From Ornithodoros turicata (lineage: Eukaryota; Arthropoda; Arachnida; Ixodida; Argasidae): a stretch of DNA of 64,000 nucleotides. Under the pieces are notes generated by a model. That model did no database searches and was not told the origin of the DNA. It worked only from the letters and a program-made list of their open reading frames with translations. Position numbers and translations under genes: made by a program. The stretch covers positions 11,230,052 to 11,294,051 of the forward strand of contig NC_088209.1 of the NCBI RefSeq assembly GCF_037126465.1, in the 5' to 3' direction. Each line of letters starts with the position of its first letter. The stretch's first letter is position 1. Below, one piece after another: positions 44,060 to 54,791 of the stretch.

Positions 44060-44185
44060 GGCGGCTATAGAAGCATCAAGAGTGGAAAGTCGCCGGGACC
44101 TGACGGGTTTCTGTACAGTTCTACAAGTGGTATTTGAACGTCGTTGGTCCCTCATTAGTGAAGGTGCTTAAAGTGTGATTCCGCA
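44060..44185 (+). pseudogene. Tx1/L1-like LINE reverse transcriptase start, fragment
   Basis: 'KSRVESRRDLTGF' in one frame and 'SGKSPGPDGFLYSSTSG' in another represent the 'K.PGPDG...FY' motif at the start of the reverse transcriptase. The same fragment is at 60100-60200, fused to the same downstream repeat. Confidence 0.6.
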
Positions 44186-44559
44186 ACAAAATCACCACAA
44201 ATATTGTGACGTAGCAGCAACCGTTGGGGTGTCAGGAACATACGTTACGAAATATCGCGTTCCCACAGTGCGCAGATTTTATTCGAACGAATTATTACAA
44301 AGCGAGCGCTTTGCCTCTGTGAAGCAAGAGGGCGCCGAAAGCAACACTGCTGACGTCATCCTGCATGAAAGAATGCAAGCCCGCTAGCAGACGACAATGC
44401 TGGGTGACGTCACAGTACCTTCCACCTGGCGAGCCACTGTGCGCTTTGCAATTGTCATCATTTACCAATGAATTACTCGCACAAAATGAATGCCAAAGTT
44501 GTAATCGGTATCAAGCGAGCGGCCTGTGTTCGATATGATGCTCACCTAATTTTTTTTCA

Positions 44560-45075
44560 AATCCAGATATGCCGATTTTTTTAGTGCCACAGAATGGAAC
44601 GATACTCAGGCTGTGTGTCCATTCGGGAACACTAAACTTGTGTGCGAAACGTTTTAGTTCGGCTGTTTATAGTTTTTCGGAAAAAAAAAAACACACACAT
44701 TTTTAATTCCCCCGCTCACCCCTGAAATCGTAGGCAAACTCTGCGTACGGGCGCACCGACGTCACTGCTCTAGGTTTATTTGTCTTTGGCTTTGCATGGA
44801 CTATTGGCTTGGCCGCTTGGCTTCTTTGGTTTCGTTCTCTGTGCATTCTGTATTGGCAAACGGCTGTTACTTATTGCTAAAGCCGGAAACAAGCAACACG
44901 TGAGAATTTTTGTGGCACGACATCGTTTGGAACGACATCGTTATAGAACACGACATGAGTCTTTTATGAGCTGCAGCAACATGTGATATGCCACGGCGAA
45001 GTTGTCGAGAATGCGATGGTGCTACGCTCCCGGTTGTTAGAACAACTCATCTGAACATTCAAGTGTTACCTACCA
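44560..45075. repeat. dispersed repeat shared with 60205-60870
   Basis: 'cagatatgccgatttttttagtgccacagaat.gaacgat' through 'gcgcaccgacgtcactgctctaggttt' to 'cattcaagtgttacct.cc' is collinear with 60205-60870, where two extra inserts are present. In both places it follows the same reverse-transcriptase fragment within a few hundred bases. Confidence 0.8.
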
Positions 45076-46009
45076 CAAATTGCCACTTTACACTTGACTA
45101 GCTTCAGCTGACGGTAGACTTCCTCAGGTGACTTCAATTGACTTCAGACGTCTTGATGTGACTTCAGGTAACCTCAGACATCTTCAAGCTACTTCAGATG
45201 CCTCCAGAGCCTACAAGTCTGTGACCGGAGCTGCAGAGTGTTGTTCCTGGTCAGCGTCGGGCGTGCTCGTACAGCCAGGAGAGTATCATCGTATTCTACG
45301 CACTGGTAGGCGCGTGAGGACTCGCACTGTTATCGAAAGTCGGCGTATTTACCGAGGACTTCTCACTTACTATGTTGCATTCGTGTGCCTGGTTTACGTC
45401 ATCATGGTGTTACTATCGCAGGGGCTTCTTTGCTGCACAGACAATGCGGATCCTTAAAATTGGGTGAATTAATACGTAAGCTGCTTTCGGATGAACTTGA
45501 TCAAATACACTGTGAAGCGTTGATCAACATTACCGTATCGATCTCATACACACGTTTCCGGACGAGATAGTCCCGTTAAATGATAACCGTAAAGTAACCA
45601 AGTTACTATAGTTTGTTAGCTGTTGCTCCAACTGCTTACGTTCAGAAAAAGTAACTTTAATTGCAACTACGTTATTATTTTCACAATGCCTAGCTTTGAT
45701 CGTAATTACATATCGGGTAACTTACTCGTCACTGCTGCTATACAAATCGTACATCTAAAAATGGTTGAAAAACGTCATTTTCTAAATGCCATTCGATATT
45801 AAACTTCTTTCTTCCTAAAAATATGACAGGGTGAAAGTGAAGCCTTCCCTTATTTCATCAACGGCGATGGCTGTCTGGTCCTCCTGAGACATTACATTTG
45901 TTGCCTGCGGATATGAAAGAACCTCCACGTCTGCGCATGCGCCGTGGATGCGTGGATGAATAGTCGCTTTTCTGGACTGCAGCGCCATCTATAGCGCCGG
46001 AGTTAGGGA

Positions 46010-46525
46010 AGCGGACTATCCTTGCGTTAGCTAACCAAGAGCAAGGGAGGCTCCGCCTCCTGGATGTCGGCCAATAGGAGGACGCGGAGGGCAGGCACTT
46101 CCCAAGCCTCTGCTCTGGCTTAAGAGATGGCTCAGCGTTACCGTTGTTTTGCGTGTCGCAAGGCTTCTGCCCGCACCAATCTAACCAACTGCTGAACGAC
46201 GCTTAGACAGGAGTGCAGCTACCGTTATTTCGCCCGCCGCAAGGCTTCTGCCACGGCACACCAATCTAACCAACGGCTTCGACGTCCGTCAACATGGCAA
46301 CGAGGTCAAGCGGGAGTCGCACGTACCCCTGTAAACGGAAGGCGAAGCCGTTGGTTAGATTGGTACGCCATGACAGAAGCCTTGCTGCAGCCGAAACAAC
46401 GGTAACGCTGTGCCATCTCTTAGGCGAGAGCAGAGGCTTGGGAAGTGCCTGCCCTCCGTGTTTTCCGATTGGCCGGCATCCATGAGGCGGAGCCTCACTC
46501 GTTCTTGGTCAGCAAACGCAAGGGT
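46010..46525. repeat. large foldback (inverted repeat), copy B
   Basis: Arms at 46015-46255 and 46300-46525 pair as in copy A. The centre is shorter, with a second inverted pair 'aatctaaccaacggcttcg' and 'gaagccgttggttagatt' at 46264-46282 and 46345-46362. Confidence 0.85.
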
Positions 46526-47400
46526 AGTCGATAATAAATACTAACGTTAGAATGTAATTAAGATAGAGTATAAATACATGAAAATTAAAGTAATTAAGAT
46601 AGAGTATAAATACATGAAAATTAAAGTAATTAAGATAGAGTACAAAATACTTGAAATACAATTAAGATACTATTTATCCTTGAACGCAAAAAATCACCGG
46701 TCATTGGTCAATGCGGCAAGTCACCGCTATGTGACATGAATCCCCTAAACCCCGCGCACTACGCAAGCCGCCGCTGAGTGATAGGAGTCACCTAAACACA
46801 AGTCTCAAAAAGATGACAAAGATATACCACATTACTCCACTAAGTATACGTGAGCCAGAACAAAGCAAACTTCTAGCAGATCCCTGCTCGGCGAGGTCAG
46901 AATTCCGCATCACCGCGTCAGGGCACACATAATAGAACCCTCATTCGCCAAGGATTAGTACGCAGGCGGCAAGATCTCTAAATGGAGACATCCAAGAAGG
47001 GCCAATGTCAGGATCAAGTCCGAGGGACTCAGGAAATTTCCACTGAACGAGCGAATGTCAGGGCCCAGTTTAAACTCTAGAAGGCCGCAAACCGGATAGT
47101 GCTCCTCACAGAGGGCCCTCCGCCCTCCTCCGTCCAGATGTGTACTCGACTTGGCTTCGGCATTGTACGGCATGCACTGAACAAGCCACTGAACAAGCAA
47201 GATAATGGAAAGACGAGACACAAAGTTTGAGAGGGAAATCCAAAATATGAAATTAGAGTATTGAGTAGAAAATACCATAAAACGTATTTTAAGTAGAGTA
47301 CAAATACACACACAAAAAAGTATTGAGTAGAGTACCAAAATACCGCAAATTGTATTTAAAATACAGTATTTTAAATACAATACTCCAAATAGGTACAAGT
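46526..47400 (-). mobile_element. AT-rich element (copy 1), inverse of 57913-58640
   Basis: The two ends are enriched in 'aagatagagtataaatac' and 'gtatttaaaatacagtattttaaatac' units. The interior 'cggcaagatctctaaatggagacatccaagaagggccaatgtc' is the reverse complement of 58145-58200. Three tandem 'agtaattaagatagagta(t/c)aaata' units are at its left end. No transposase. Confidence 0.75.
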
Positions 47401-48269
47401 CTGCTTTCAAGTGACTCCAGACTCAAAAACTTTCGAAGCTGGCACATTGCACGGTTGCACTTGCACCGTGAAGAACGTGACTCTGCGACAATACGGGGAC
47501 GTCTACGTTTCGTCCAAACCAAGTGGCTCGCATCAATGCTCTTGCAGCTTCCGTTTTCTTTCTGTCGCAGAAATGTTGGTACAGACGTTCATACATGCAT
47601 CCTTTATCTATTTACGTACTATTTGAACGATAACAGAAACTGCTTTTAATGGGATACAATGAATGAACAACTGCCTGTTTACAGGGACGTGTTGCGTGCA
47701 GCAGAATTGATATCATTGACATTATTTCCAGTCGCCATATAGGACGCATAGTAACCTCCCGTCTTCCACTCCGCTCATATAGCCACATTTGCTTCGCGGA
47801 GACAACGCGGAATTTTAAAAAAAAATGCAAAAATATTTGCCTGATTCTATATGTAGTTACATGGCTTCGTAGATCTCGTGCCCATGCAGCAGCCTCTGAA
47901 CTATACATAAACACGCGTGAAAAGGTAGACCAGTAAGAATAATATTCCGGGAGTATGAGGAGCACAGAAAAGACACACACACACGGAAGAGGAAATACGC
48001 GAAAAGACGGTTCAACGCTCGCGCCCTCTGCGAGGCGCGGGCGGAAGCGCCTTATTGGATGCCATGATGGATGCTTCAGACACTCTTCCTCCGATTCCGA
48101 AATCTCCCCCTGCAATTTTTACCTCCACTTTACTGCTTTCCCTGTAAAAAAAAATTGTACCGAAAAAGAGCAAATGGAGTGTAACTGTGACTTTTACTCT
48201 GTTTCTACTCTCTTCTACTCGTCTTTCCGGGACTCACTATATCATGCCAGGGTTCACGTTCTACACAGA

Positions 48270-48600
48270 GAGTGCAAATGATACTCTTAGGAGCGTAAAG
48301 GTACAGAGACAGGGGTAGCAGCTCCTATCCTCCAAACGCCCATTTCCACCGACATCCCAAATCAACCAAAAGCTCATTTCCTCCGAAAAAATATTCGGAG
48401 CTTCTGGGCTTTCGGTTGATCTGGGCACGCGGGTGGCAGTGACCCATATCCCCAAATGCTCTTTTCATCCGAACGCCCAGAGCCACCGAAAGCGTGATAC
48501 TTGAAAGGACACGCTTCCCCCGTTTGACAGGGAAAGGAGGAAGAGCGAGCGGATCCTAAGTGTGGGGGTATCCGATGTACAGCCCGAAGCAGAGTTAACT
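48270..48600 (-). repeat. dispersed repeat, inverse of 50600-51170
   Basis: 'ccatttccaccgacatcccaaatcaaccaaaagctcattt' and 'gatctgggcacgcgggtggcagtgacccatatccccaaatgctc' recur as reverse complements at 51000-51165. 'cttcccccgtttgacagggaaaggagga' recurs as the reverse complement near 50645-50680. Confidence 0.8.
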
Positions 48601-49140
48601 GGAACGCCACTTCGACTGGCGGAGGTAATGTCGGGGAGAGAGCAACCCTAGCGGCTCATACGAGAAATAAAGGCAAACAGTGTTTCGACTGTCCCACTGT
48701 TGCTGCTGGAGCGTCCGCCTTGCCATGAGCTGATGACTCAGCATTACCCTCAGCTGCGGTTATCATCGCGATGTTTGTTTGTGTTTGCGGCGATTATGTG
48801 AAGTTGTATGTCGGCTGATATCGCACGGATGCGCTGACTTTCTCATTGATACACACGAAGGTGATCGCGTTCGCTCAGTTGAGCATTTTCAGATTTGTGA
48901 TGAGACAAATGAGGATGCACGGGGTCTAGTGGCAAATTCAATGCGGGAACGAGGGAATTTGAATTTGGTGTCCACCTTTGTGTGTTAATGAGATAACAGC
49001 GTCGCATCCGCGTGATATCGGTCAGCATGCACCTTTACATAATCGGCTCAAACCGAAACAAACGTCACGATGATAACCACAGTTGACGGTAGTCCCGAGT
49101 CCACACCTCATGCCAAGGCGGACACCCTCGCAGCATAATG
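48601..49140. other. anonymous DNA
   Basis: No domain or repeat end was recognised. Confidence 0.35.
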
Positions 49141-49628
49141 GCGAATTCGGGTGATCATTTCATGGCAACTTTTTTTCCAGATCCCGAACAGTCCTGTTCG
49201 TTTGGTCGAAGCAAAGCAATCTCGCTTGTTCGCGTGGCGCTTTCCGAGCGCCGAGAATTTGCCAGCTAGCACTTTTTTCGCACGATCTCGAAACTGTCGA
49301 GCAGTGGGTTGCCCAACTATTTCCAGTGTCATCAAATCCGCACTGCAACGGTGACGAGTGCCCTCATTGGCCCGCAAGTCGAAGTTCACGTAATTTAGCA
49401 GACGACGGAACCCGAAGACGGGCGACCGCGATGCCCCTAACTTGATCCAAGTGTACGAACTCTGCCCTACTTCAAAAGGGATGACGCGAGCCTGATCCTG
49501 ATCCTAAAACCGCTAGATCCCTGGCACTCATGTTCGGGTGGCAACTGTCACGTGATCCAGCTCGAGAGCCGACCTAGCAATTTCCAATTGCTAGGCCATG
49601 TTGCCATAAAATGACCACCCGAATTTGC
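49141..49628. mobile_element. 488-bp TIR element
   Basis: gcgaattcgggtgatcattt (left) and the reverse complement of the right end, gcaaattcgggtggtcattt, continue into 'atggcaac'. A diverged inverse relative is at 7498-7860. No ORF of interest. Target duplication not resolved. Confidence 0.75.
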
Positions 49629-50600
49629 AATAAGTAGGACAGTCGAAACATTATTTCCCTGTATTTCTCCTAAGCGCCGCTAGGGTGGCGGTCTTCCCGA
49701 TTCGGCAGTCGAAGTCGCGTTCCAGTTAAGTCTGCCTCGAGCTGTGCTTTCTGCAGCTCACCAGAGAGGGTGACGTGACTCTAGCCATCACGTGGGTCCC
49801 TGGGTGCTGCTCATCCGGTGCTCGAAATGTTCTGTAACGTGATGTACGCGGTCCGCTGACTTCTACAGCTTCTTTTGTTTCCGTGCTCAATAATTATCCT
49901 TAGAGGTCTAGCATCTAGATCTCCGCGAGATGTAACAGATATGACTGATATAAAAATGAGAGCCGATGCACGGAATCTATATCAAAGAAGCCTGAGCTTG
50001 GGTGGATAGAAATGACACGACACTCGGTGTGTACAAATGAGATCGCGTTCAAGAAGTGATCTGAACGGAGAGATATTTCGAAAATGAATTTTATTCGTAT
50101 GCACGTTGCTCACGGGAGAATCTCTACCTTCGGAAGCTCATGGAGGTCCGCGTCATGAGGCACGGAAAAAGAATATGATGGGAATGGTATGTCCTGGGGC
50201 TGGAACATATAGCGGGACGGCGGAAAACACACAAACCTCAAGCGTCTTCTGAAGAGATTGACAGTTCAGACGATGTGTCGGTTTCATGCATTCATACTGC
50301 TTGCAAGCTTTTTCTTGGGGTTGTTTCAGCCGGTTAATAGAGCCGGTGTTTTCTGAACGTCTGAACTGTATTAACAGAAAGCATTAAATAAAAGTAAAGG
50401 AGGAGGTCCTTTTTGTAACCTTTTTCGGGACCTGTGCCGTGGGCGCTTTGTTACTATTTGTTTTCCACTATCATGACCTACACAGTGCCTGGACTCCAGT
50501 CACTCATATGGAAAATATCTCTATTGGGATCGGATCACTGCTTGAACGCGATCGACATCGATAATACCTTTCCTTGGCAAACTTCACTTCTGAGTTAGTT
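49629..50600. other. anonymous DNA
   Basis: No ORF above 60 codons with a known motif and no repeat ends. An 'attaaataaaagtaaa' stretch near 50382 could be a decayed retroelement tail. Confidence 0.35.
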
Positions 50601-51170
50601 GCAAGAAGTACATTGGATTCCCGCACACCCAAGAACCGCTCACCCTTCCTCCTCTCTCTGACAAACGGGGGAAGGTGTTATTTCACGTATCCCGCTTTCG
50701 GTGGTTCTGTGGAGGAGGAGGAGGAGGAGTGTCGTTGGGAGGAACCCGAGAGGTCTGCCTGCCTGATTAGGCGGGAAGGGAAATGTGGTGGAGAGGAAAG
50801 GGTGAAGTGAAAGGGCGGGGGGAGGATAGCTGCGTCCATGGGTCGACTTCAGGGGAACTGTGCCGGCATACGCCTATTACACATCTGAGGGAAACCCAGG
50901 AAAAACCCCAGACGGCACAGCCGGCCCGCGGATTCGAACCGCGGACCTCCCAGTCTCCAAGCGCACGCGTTACCGCTGCGCCACCGGAGCTGGTGTGGTT
51001 TTGTGCGCTCGGATGAAAGGAGCATTTGGGGGATATGGGTCACTGCCACCCCCGTGCCCAGATCAACCGAGAGCCCGGAACCTCCAAACATTTCTTCGGA
51101 TGAAATGAGCTTTTGGTTGATTTGGGACGTCGGTGGAAATGGGCATTTGGAGGATATGAGGCCTAACCAG
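50600..51170 (+). repeat. dispersed repeat interrupted by a SINE
   Basis: Inverse relative of 48270-48600. The flanks 'ggtggttctgtg' (about 50699-50710) and 'gtgtggttttgtg' (about 50992-51004) bracket the SINE and look like its target duplication. Confidence 0.75.
50712..50993 (-). repeat. tRNA-derived SINE (family A)
   Basis: On the minus strand the head has an A-box-like and a B-box (ggttcgaatcc, reverse of 50932-50942), then 'tgccgtctggggtttttcctgggtttccc'. A (gag)n stretch is at the opposite end (about 50713-50728). Confidence 0.8.
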
Positions 51171-51219
51171 AGACAGGAACTGTTAATCTTCTCTTTTGCT
51201 CTTTTATCCTGGCGTATGC

Positions 51220-51660
51220 TCCACAATGACGCATAATTGCCTGACTCGCTATTCTCAGATTCACTTTCCAAATCTGGAACGGGAATGAGCTGAGCTTGAG
51301 CTGTTCTCATATCACGATCGTCAAGTATTTATTGAAGTTCTCAAAAGTGGAAAGTCTTCGTCATTCCGTACCGCTAAGGTATAGCTAAGGAGTGGGAGAC
51401 GGAACACTTTCATCGCACAACTTCCACCACACCGGCAAATTTGGAAAGCAAGCACTGATGATATGTGACAGGGGTTGGTCGGCAACTACGTGTTTGCGGT
51501 GATAGTCTTTATAACTTTGTTATGTGTGCTACCTCGATCGATGCCTCGTATACTCAATATATATATGTTGGCTACCTCCATAGGTAGTCATTGCTCCAGG
51601 TTGCTTGTCCCATCCTACAGTTGGCAATACGAGGTAGTTATCTTGCTTGATTACGATACA
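51220..51660. repeat. composite dispersed repeat, copy 2
   Basis: Collinear with 36340-36620, then 'gcttgtcccatcctacagttggcaatacgagg' as at 36890-36920. Confidence 0.75.
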
Positions 51661-51724
51661 CACATAGAGAATGTTGTTCGAGATAAAAATATCAAATTCT
51701 AAATGCTGATAAAAATATCACATA

Positions 51725-52266
51725 AAAATATCAGAGATGCTTGTTATGGCGCGCATTCAAGACGAACCCCGTCTTGGATACCGCTGGGGCGCCGTCGCGC
51801 CGCTATGGCTACCAAGTTCTGTTCAAGATCTGCGATGGCGCACTGCCTGGGATGCACTACCAACGAGGGATCGGCTGAGCCGTTGGGGAGTTTCTCGAAC
51901 ATCCACCTGCGTGCGATGCCGGAAAGAAGAATCCGCAGTGCATGTTTTCCGTGAATGCCCTGTGGCCCGCAGAGTATGGTCGATACTATCTCGAAAATAT
52001 CGCTTGCGGCTCCCCGCTGGGCTCCAGACAAGATCGTACGGTGCAACACAAGGCAAGCTTCGGGTTCTGTTCACAGCCATTGCAGAACAAGCTCTTTGGA
52101 AGGCCCGACGCAGGGACACCATACAGTCCAGGCAGTGGTGCTCCATGATGATGTTGGTCGACTGTGTTGGAAGTGAGGTGAAACAGTACCTCGAAAGACA
52201 GTTGCTGATGACGGGTGAGAGCGTTTTCGTCTGCGTGGACTTGTGTCAACATAGTCGAGGTTGCTA
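51725..52266 (+). pseudogene. LINE ORF2 C-terminal zinc-binding domain, 5'-truncated
   Basis: A 176-codon open frame reads '(R)LGYRWGAVAPLW', 'DLRWRTAWDALPTRDRLSRWGV', then 'CVRCRKEESAVHVFRECPVARRVW', the C-x2-C...H...C motif of the zinc-binding domain that follows the reverse transcriptase in L1/Tx1-type LINEs. There is no reverse transcriptase upstream, so this is a 5'-truncated insertion. The frame stays open to the stop at 52264-52266, which suggests a fairly recent copy. It might belong to the same LINE type as the ORF1 copies at 58-62 kb. Confidence 0.75.
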
Positions 52267-52463
52267 ACTGCCGGCTGAAACTGTTAACAACTTTCTAGCA
52301 GAAGAATGGCATAACTTCAGTGCTTGCAAACGTGCACCGAGAAAGGGAACGGAATACAAGGGGAAAGGGCGTTTTCAAGGCATAGGCATGCCACCCTCGT
52401 GTATATAGTCGGCGATTGATTTTCATGTGTGACACTTAAGTAATCACTGTGAATAAAAACCTT

Positions 52464-52620
52464 TTCGGATCAGAATGTTGTTCGAGTTTGTTTGAGATGC
52501 TACATGAAGCCTGCCCCTGTGGCCGGCCTTCCATTTGATGCCAATACACTTTCTCCTATCTGGTCGTCGGGGCAGTACCGCTTGCGGTGCTGTTCCGGGA
52601 GGATCTTTTCTTGATCTTTC
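52464..52620. repeat. composite dispersed repeat fragment
   Basis: 'tggtcgtcggggcagtaccgcttgcggtgctgttccggga' matches 36805-36845 and 54435-54480. It is interrupted at 52624 by the mariner element. Confidence 0.7.
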
Positions 52621-52625
52621 TCCTA

Positions 52626-53945
52626 CGAGGGTGGTTCCATAAGTTTCCGGCCCGAGGTAGAAAATGCGCGCGAATTTGAAAATGCGATTAAGGACGCGTG
52701 GCGCCATCTGTTGGAGGGCCGGAGCACCCCCCTTAACCCTCTCCATGCTTTTGTCGGTTGGAGAGCGGCATTTCAAACAGCCAGGGTGCACTCTTCAGTT
52801 AAAATGGAAAAAAATCGAGTACCGCGCAGTGATAAAATTTTTGACAAAAGAGGGACTTTCGCCTAAAGAAATTAAAGCGCGACTGGACAACGTGTACAGG
52901 GAAGCCTCTCCGTCGTACACAACGGTAAAATAGTGGGCTAAGCAGTTTCGACTGGGACGAGAGTCCATTGGAGATGATCCACGCGATGGTCGTCCAGTGG
53001 AAGTGGTGACACAAGAAAATTTGTCTCTTGTCGAGGAGGAAGTGCTGAGCGACAGGCGTCTGAAGGTGAAGGAAATCTCAGAAAGGCTGGGGCTCTCCAA
53101 AACAACCGTTGTTCGCATCATCGGCGAGGGCCTTCACATGAAAAAGGTCAGTGCGAGATGGGTGCCACGACTTCTCTCGTCAGTTCAAAAGCAACAGCGC
53201 GTCGTCTGTGCCAAAGAGTTTTTGGAGCTCTGTCAAGAGAACGAAGAAGAAATATTGAAGTCAATTGTCACAGGGGATGAGATGAGACTATGGTGCTCTA
53301 CTATGATCCCCTTTCGAAAAAGGAGTCGATGGAATGGCGCAAACCCAGAGAAGCACCCCCAAGAAAAGCCAAGGTCACACAATCCACAAAGAAGATCATG
53401 GCAAACAATATTTTGGGATTGTCACGGGATCCTCCTCATCGACTTCAAAGGGAGGAACACCACAGTGAATGCGACTTATTATGCTTCACTCCTGCACCAG
53501 CTGCGAGACACCATCAAGGAAAAGAGGCGCGGCAGGTTGAGTCGAGGTGTTCGGTTGCTCCAGGACAATGCCCCTGTCCACACGGCTTCTGCTGCCAAGG
53601 CTGCACTAAAGGAGTGCGGCTTCAAAGAAATCCACCACCCACCCTACAGTCCAGACTTGGCACCGAGTGACTACTTCCTGTTCTCAAACTTGAAGAGGGA
53701 TCTCAGAGGACGGAGATTTCAAAACGATAGTGAGGTGCAAGAGGCAGCTTTCCAGCATTTTGCGGACAAAACTTCGGACTATTTTTTCAAGGGTATAAGA
53801 ATGCTGGTTGAAATGAAGACATGCAGAATGCTGTGTGTCAAAAGTGCATCGAAGTTAGAGTGACTATGTCGAAAAGTGATACACTTGTTTCGTCTCTATG
53901 ACTATTAAAAGTTGGTCTGGCCGAAAACTTATGGAACCACCCTCG
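52626..53945 (+). mobile_element. mariner transposon with both TIRs
   Basis: The left end CGAGGGTGGTTCCATAAGTT and right end AACTTATGGAACCACCCTCG are perfect over 20 bp and flanked by TA (52624-52625, 53946-53947). Total 1,320 bp, close to the usual size of mariner elements. It inserted into a composite repeat, which resumes after it. The transposase is described separately. Confidence 0.95.
52804..53863 (+). pseudogene. mariner transposase, nearly intact but broken
   Basis: The likely start is ATG at 52804. An A-run just after it puts the rest one frame out. The frame is then open from helix-turn-helix ('AVIKFLTKEGLSPKEI') except for TAG at 52931-52933, through the second helix-turn-helix ('VKEISERLGLSKTTVVRII') to 'VTGDE' (first catalytic Asp, about 53275). 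A frame change covers 'LYYDPLSKKESMEWRKP' (about 53297-53347), after which the first frame returns with 'LLQDNAPVHT' (second Asp, about 53570) and 'YSPDLAPSDYFLF' (third Asp). The last two Asp are 34 residues apart, the D,D34D spacing of mariner. Stop at 53861-53863. The defects (one stop, a start-proximal shift and a pair of compensating shifts) mean that no full protein is made. Confidence 0.9.
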
Positions 53946-53984
53946 TATCTCCATAGGTAGCTCTCATGCTTGATGACAATACAC

Positions 53985-54590
53985 GTTCATGATTTATTGG
54001 AGTTCTCAAAAGTGGAAAGTCTTCGTCATTCCGTACCGCTACGGTATACATAAGGAGTGGGAGAGGGAACACTTTCATCGTTCAACTTCCACCACACCGG
54101 CAAATTTCGAAAGCAAGCACTGATGATATGTGACAGGGGTTGGTCGGCAACTACGTGTTTGCGGTGATAGTCGCTATAACTTTGTGACATTCCTGTGCTC
54201 TTCTGTGGCTCATCTCATAGAGTCAACAATACATACATACCCGCCCACCCGTCTCAAAACAAAAAACAATACATACATACAGACATTCCAGTGCTTGATG
54301 ACAATACACACTCCGCGCATTGATCTTTCGCGGTGGAGGGAGGAGAAAGGGAGCCGGTCCTTCATATTTGGAGAAGGGCCCCTTGATAACGCGGCCTGCC
54401 CCTGGGTGGGCCGTGTCTTTGAAAGCGCGGCCGTTAACAAGGTCGTCGGGGCAATACCGCTTGCGGTGCTGTTCCGGGAAGATTTTCCCTAAAATCTTTC
54501 TTGCGGTGCTGTTCCGGGAAATAATTTATCTTTCTCCTATCTCCATAGGTAAGCTCTCCTGCTTAATGACAATACACGTTCTTTCTTCAA
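53985..54590. repeat. composite dispersed repeat, copy 3
   Basis: Carries in order the 'ttggagttctcaaaagtggaaagtcttcgtc' and 'gatatgtgacaggggttggtcggcaac' parts of 51340-51520, the 'ctcatctcatagagtcaacaatac' part of 37195 and the 'tcgcggtggagggaggagaaagg' part of 36680. Confidence 0.75.
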
Positions 54591-54594
54591 GCTC

Positions 54595-54791
54595 CCGCGT
54601 TGGGCCTAACTTCTTTGTTGAGCACACAGAGAAGTCCACTGGACCTTGTTAATTCGAGTCACCAGGGACTGTTGGAGTCTTCAGCGGCCTCACCATGCCT
54701 AAGGACTTCACCACCACGAAAGACCTCTGCTGCACTGAAAGAGGCTCCAGTTGAAGCATCATATGCTGCCGACGTCGTGGATGCTATCACG
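54595..54791 (+). pseudogene. Tx1-like LINE ORF1, N-terminal fragment
   Basis: An open frame ('KTSAALKEAPVEASYAADVVDAIT') leads up to the hAT insertion at 54792, and LINE ORF1 sequence follows after 57624. The join is an inference: the frames on either side differ, and the amino-terminal part of such gag-like proteins is poorly conserved. Confidence 0.45.

Larger units (their letters stand above)
45080..48235. repeat. duplicated block B (paralogue of 33050-36310)
   Basis: Collinear with block A, lacking the hAT-type element and hairpin MITE present there but carrying an AT-rich element (46526-47400). The inverted-repeat foldback is at 46010-46525. Differences are spread through the block, so the duplication is not recent. 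Confidence 0.8.

Noticed and set aside
46955..47410. 151-codon minus-strand ORF
   Set aside because: Lies inside the AT-rich non-coding element; hydrophobic residues come from T-rich codons.
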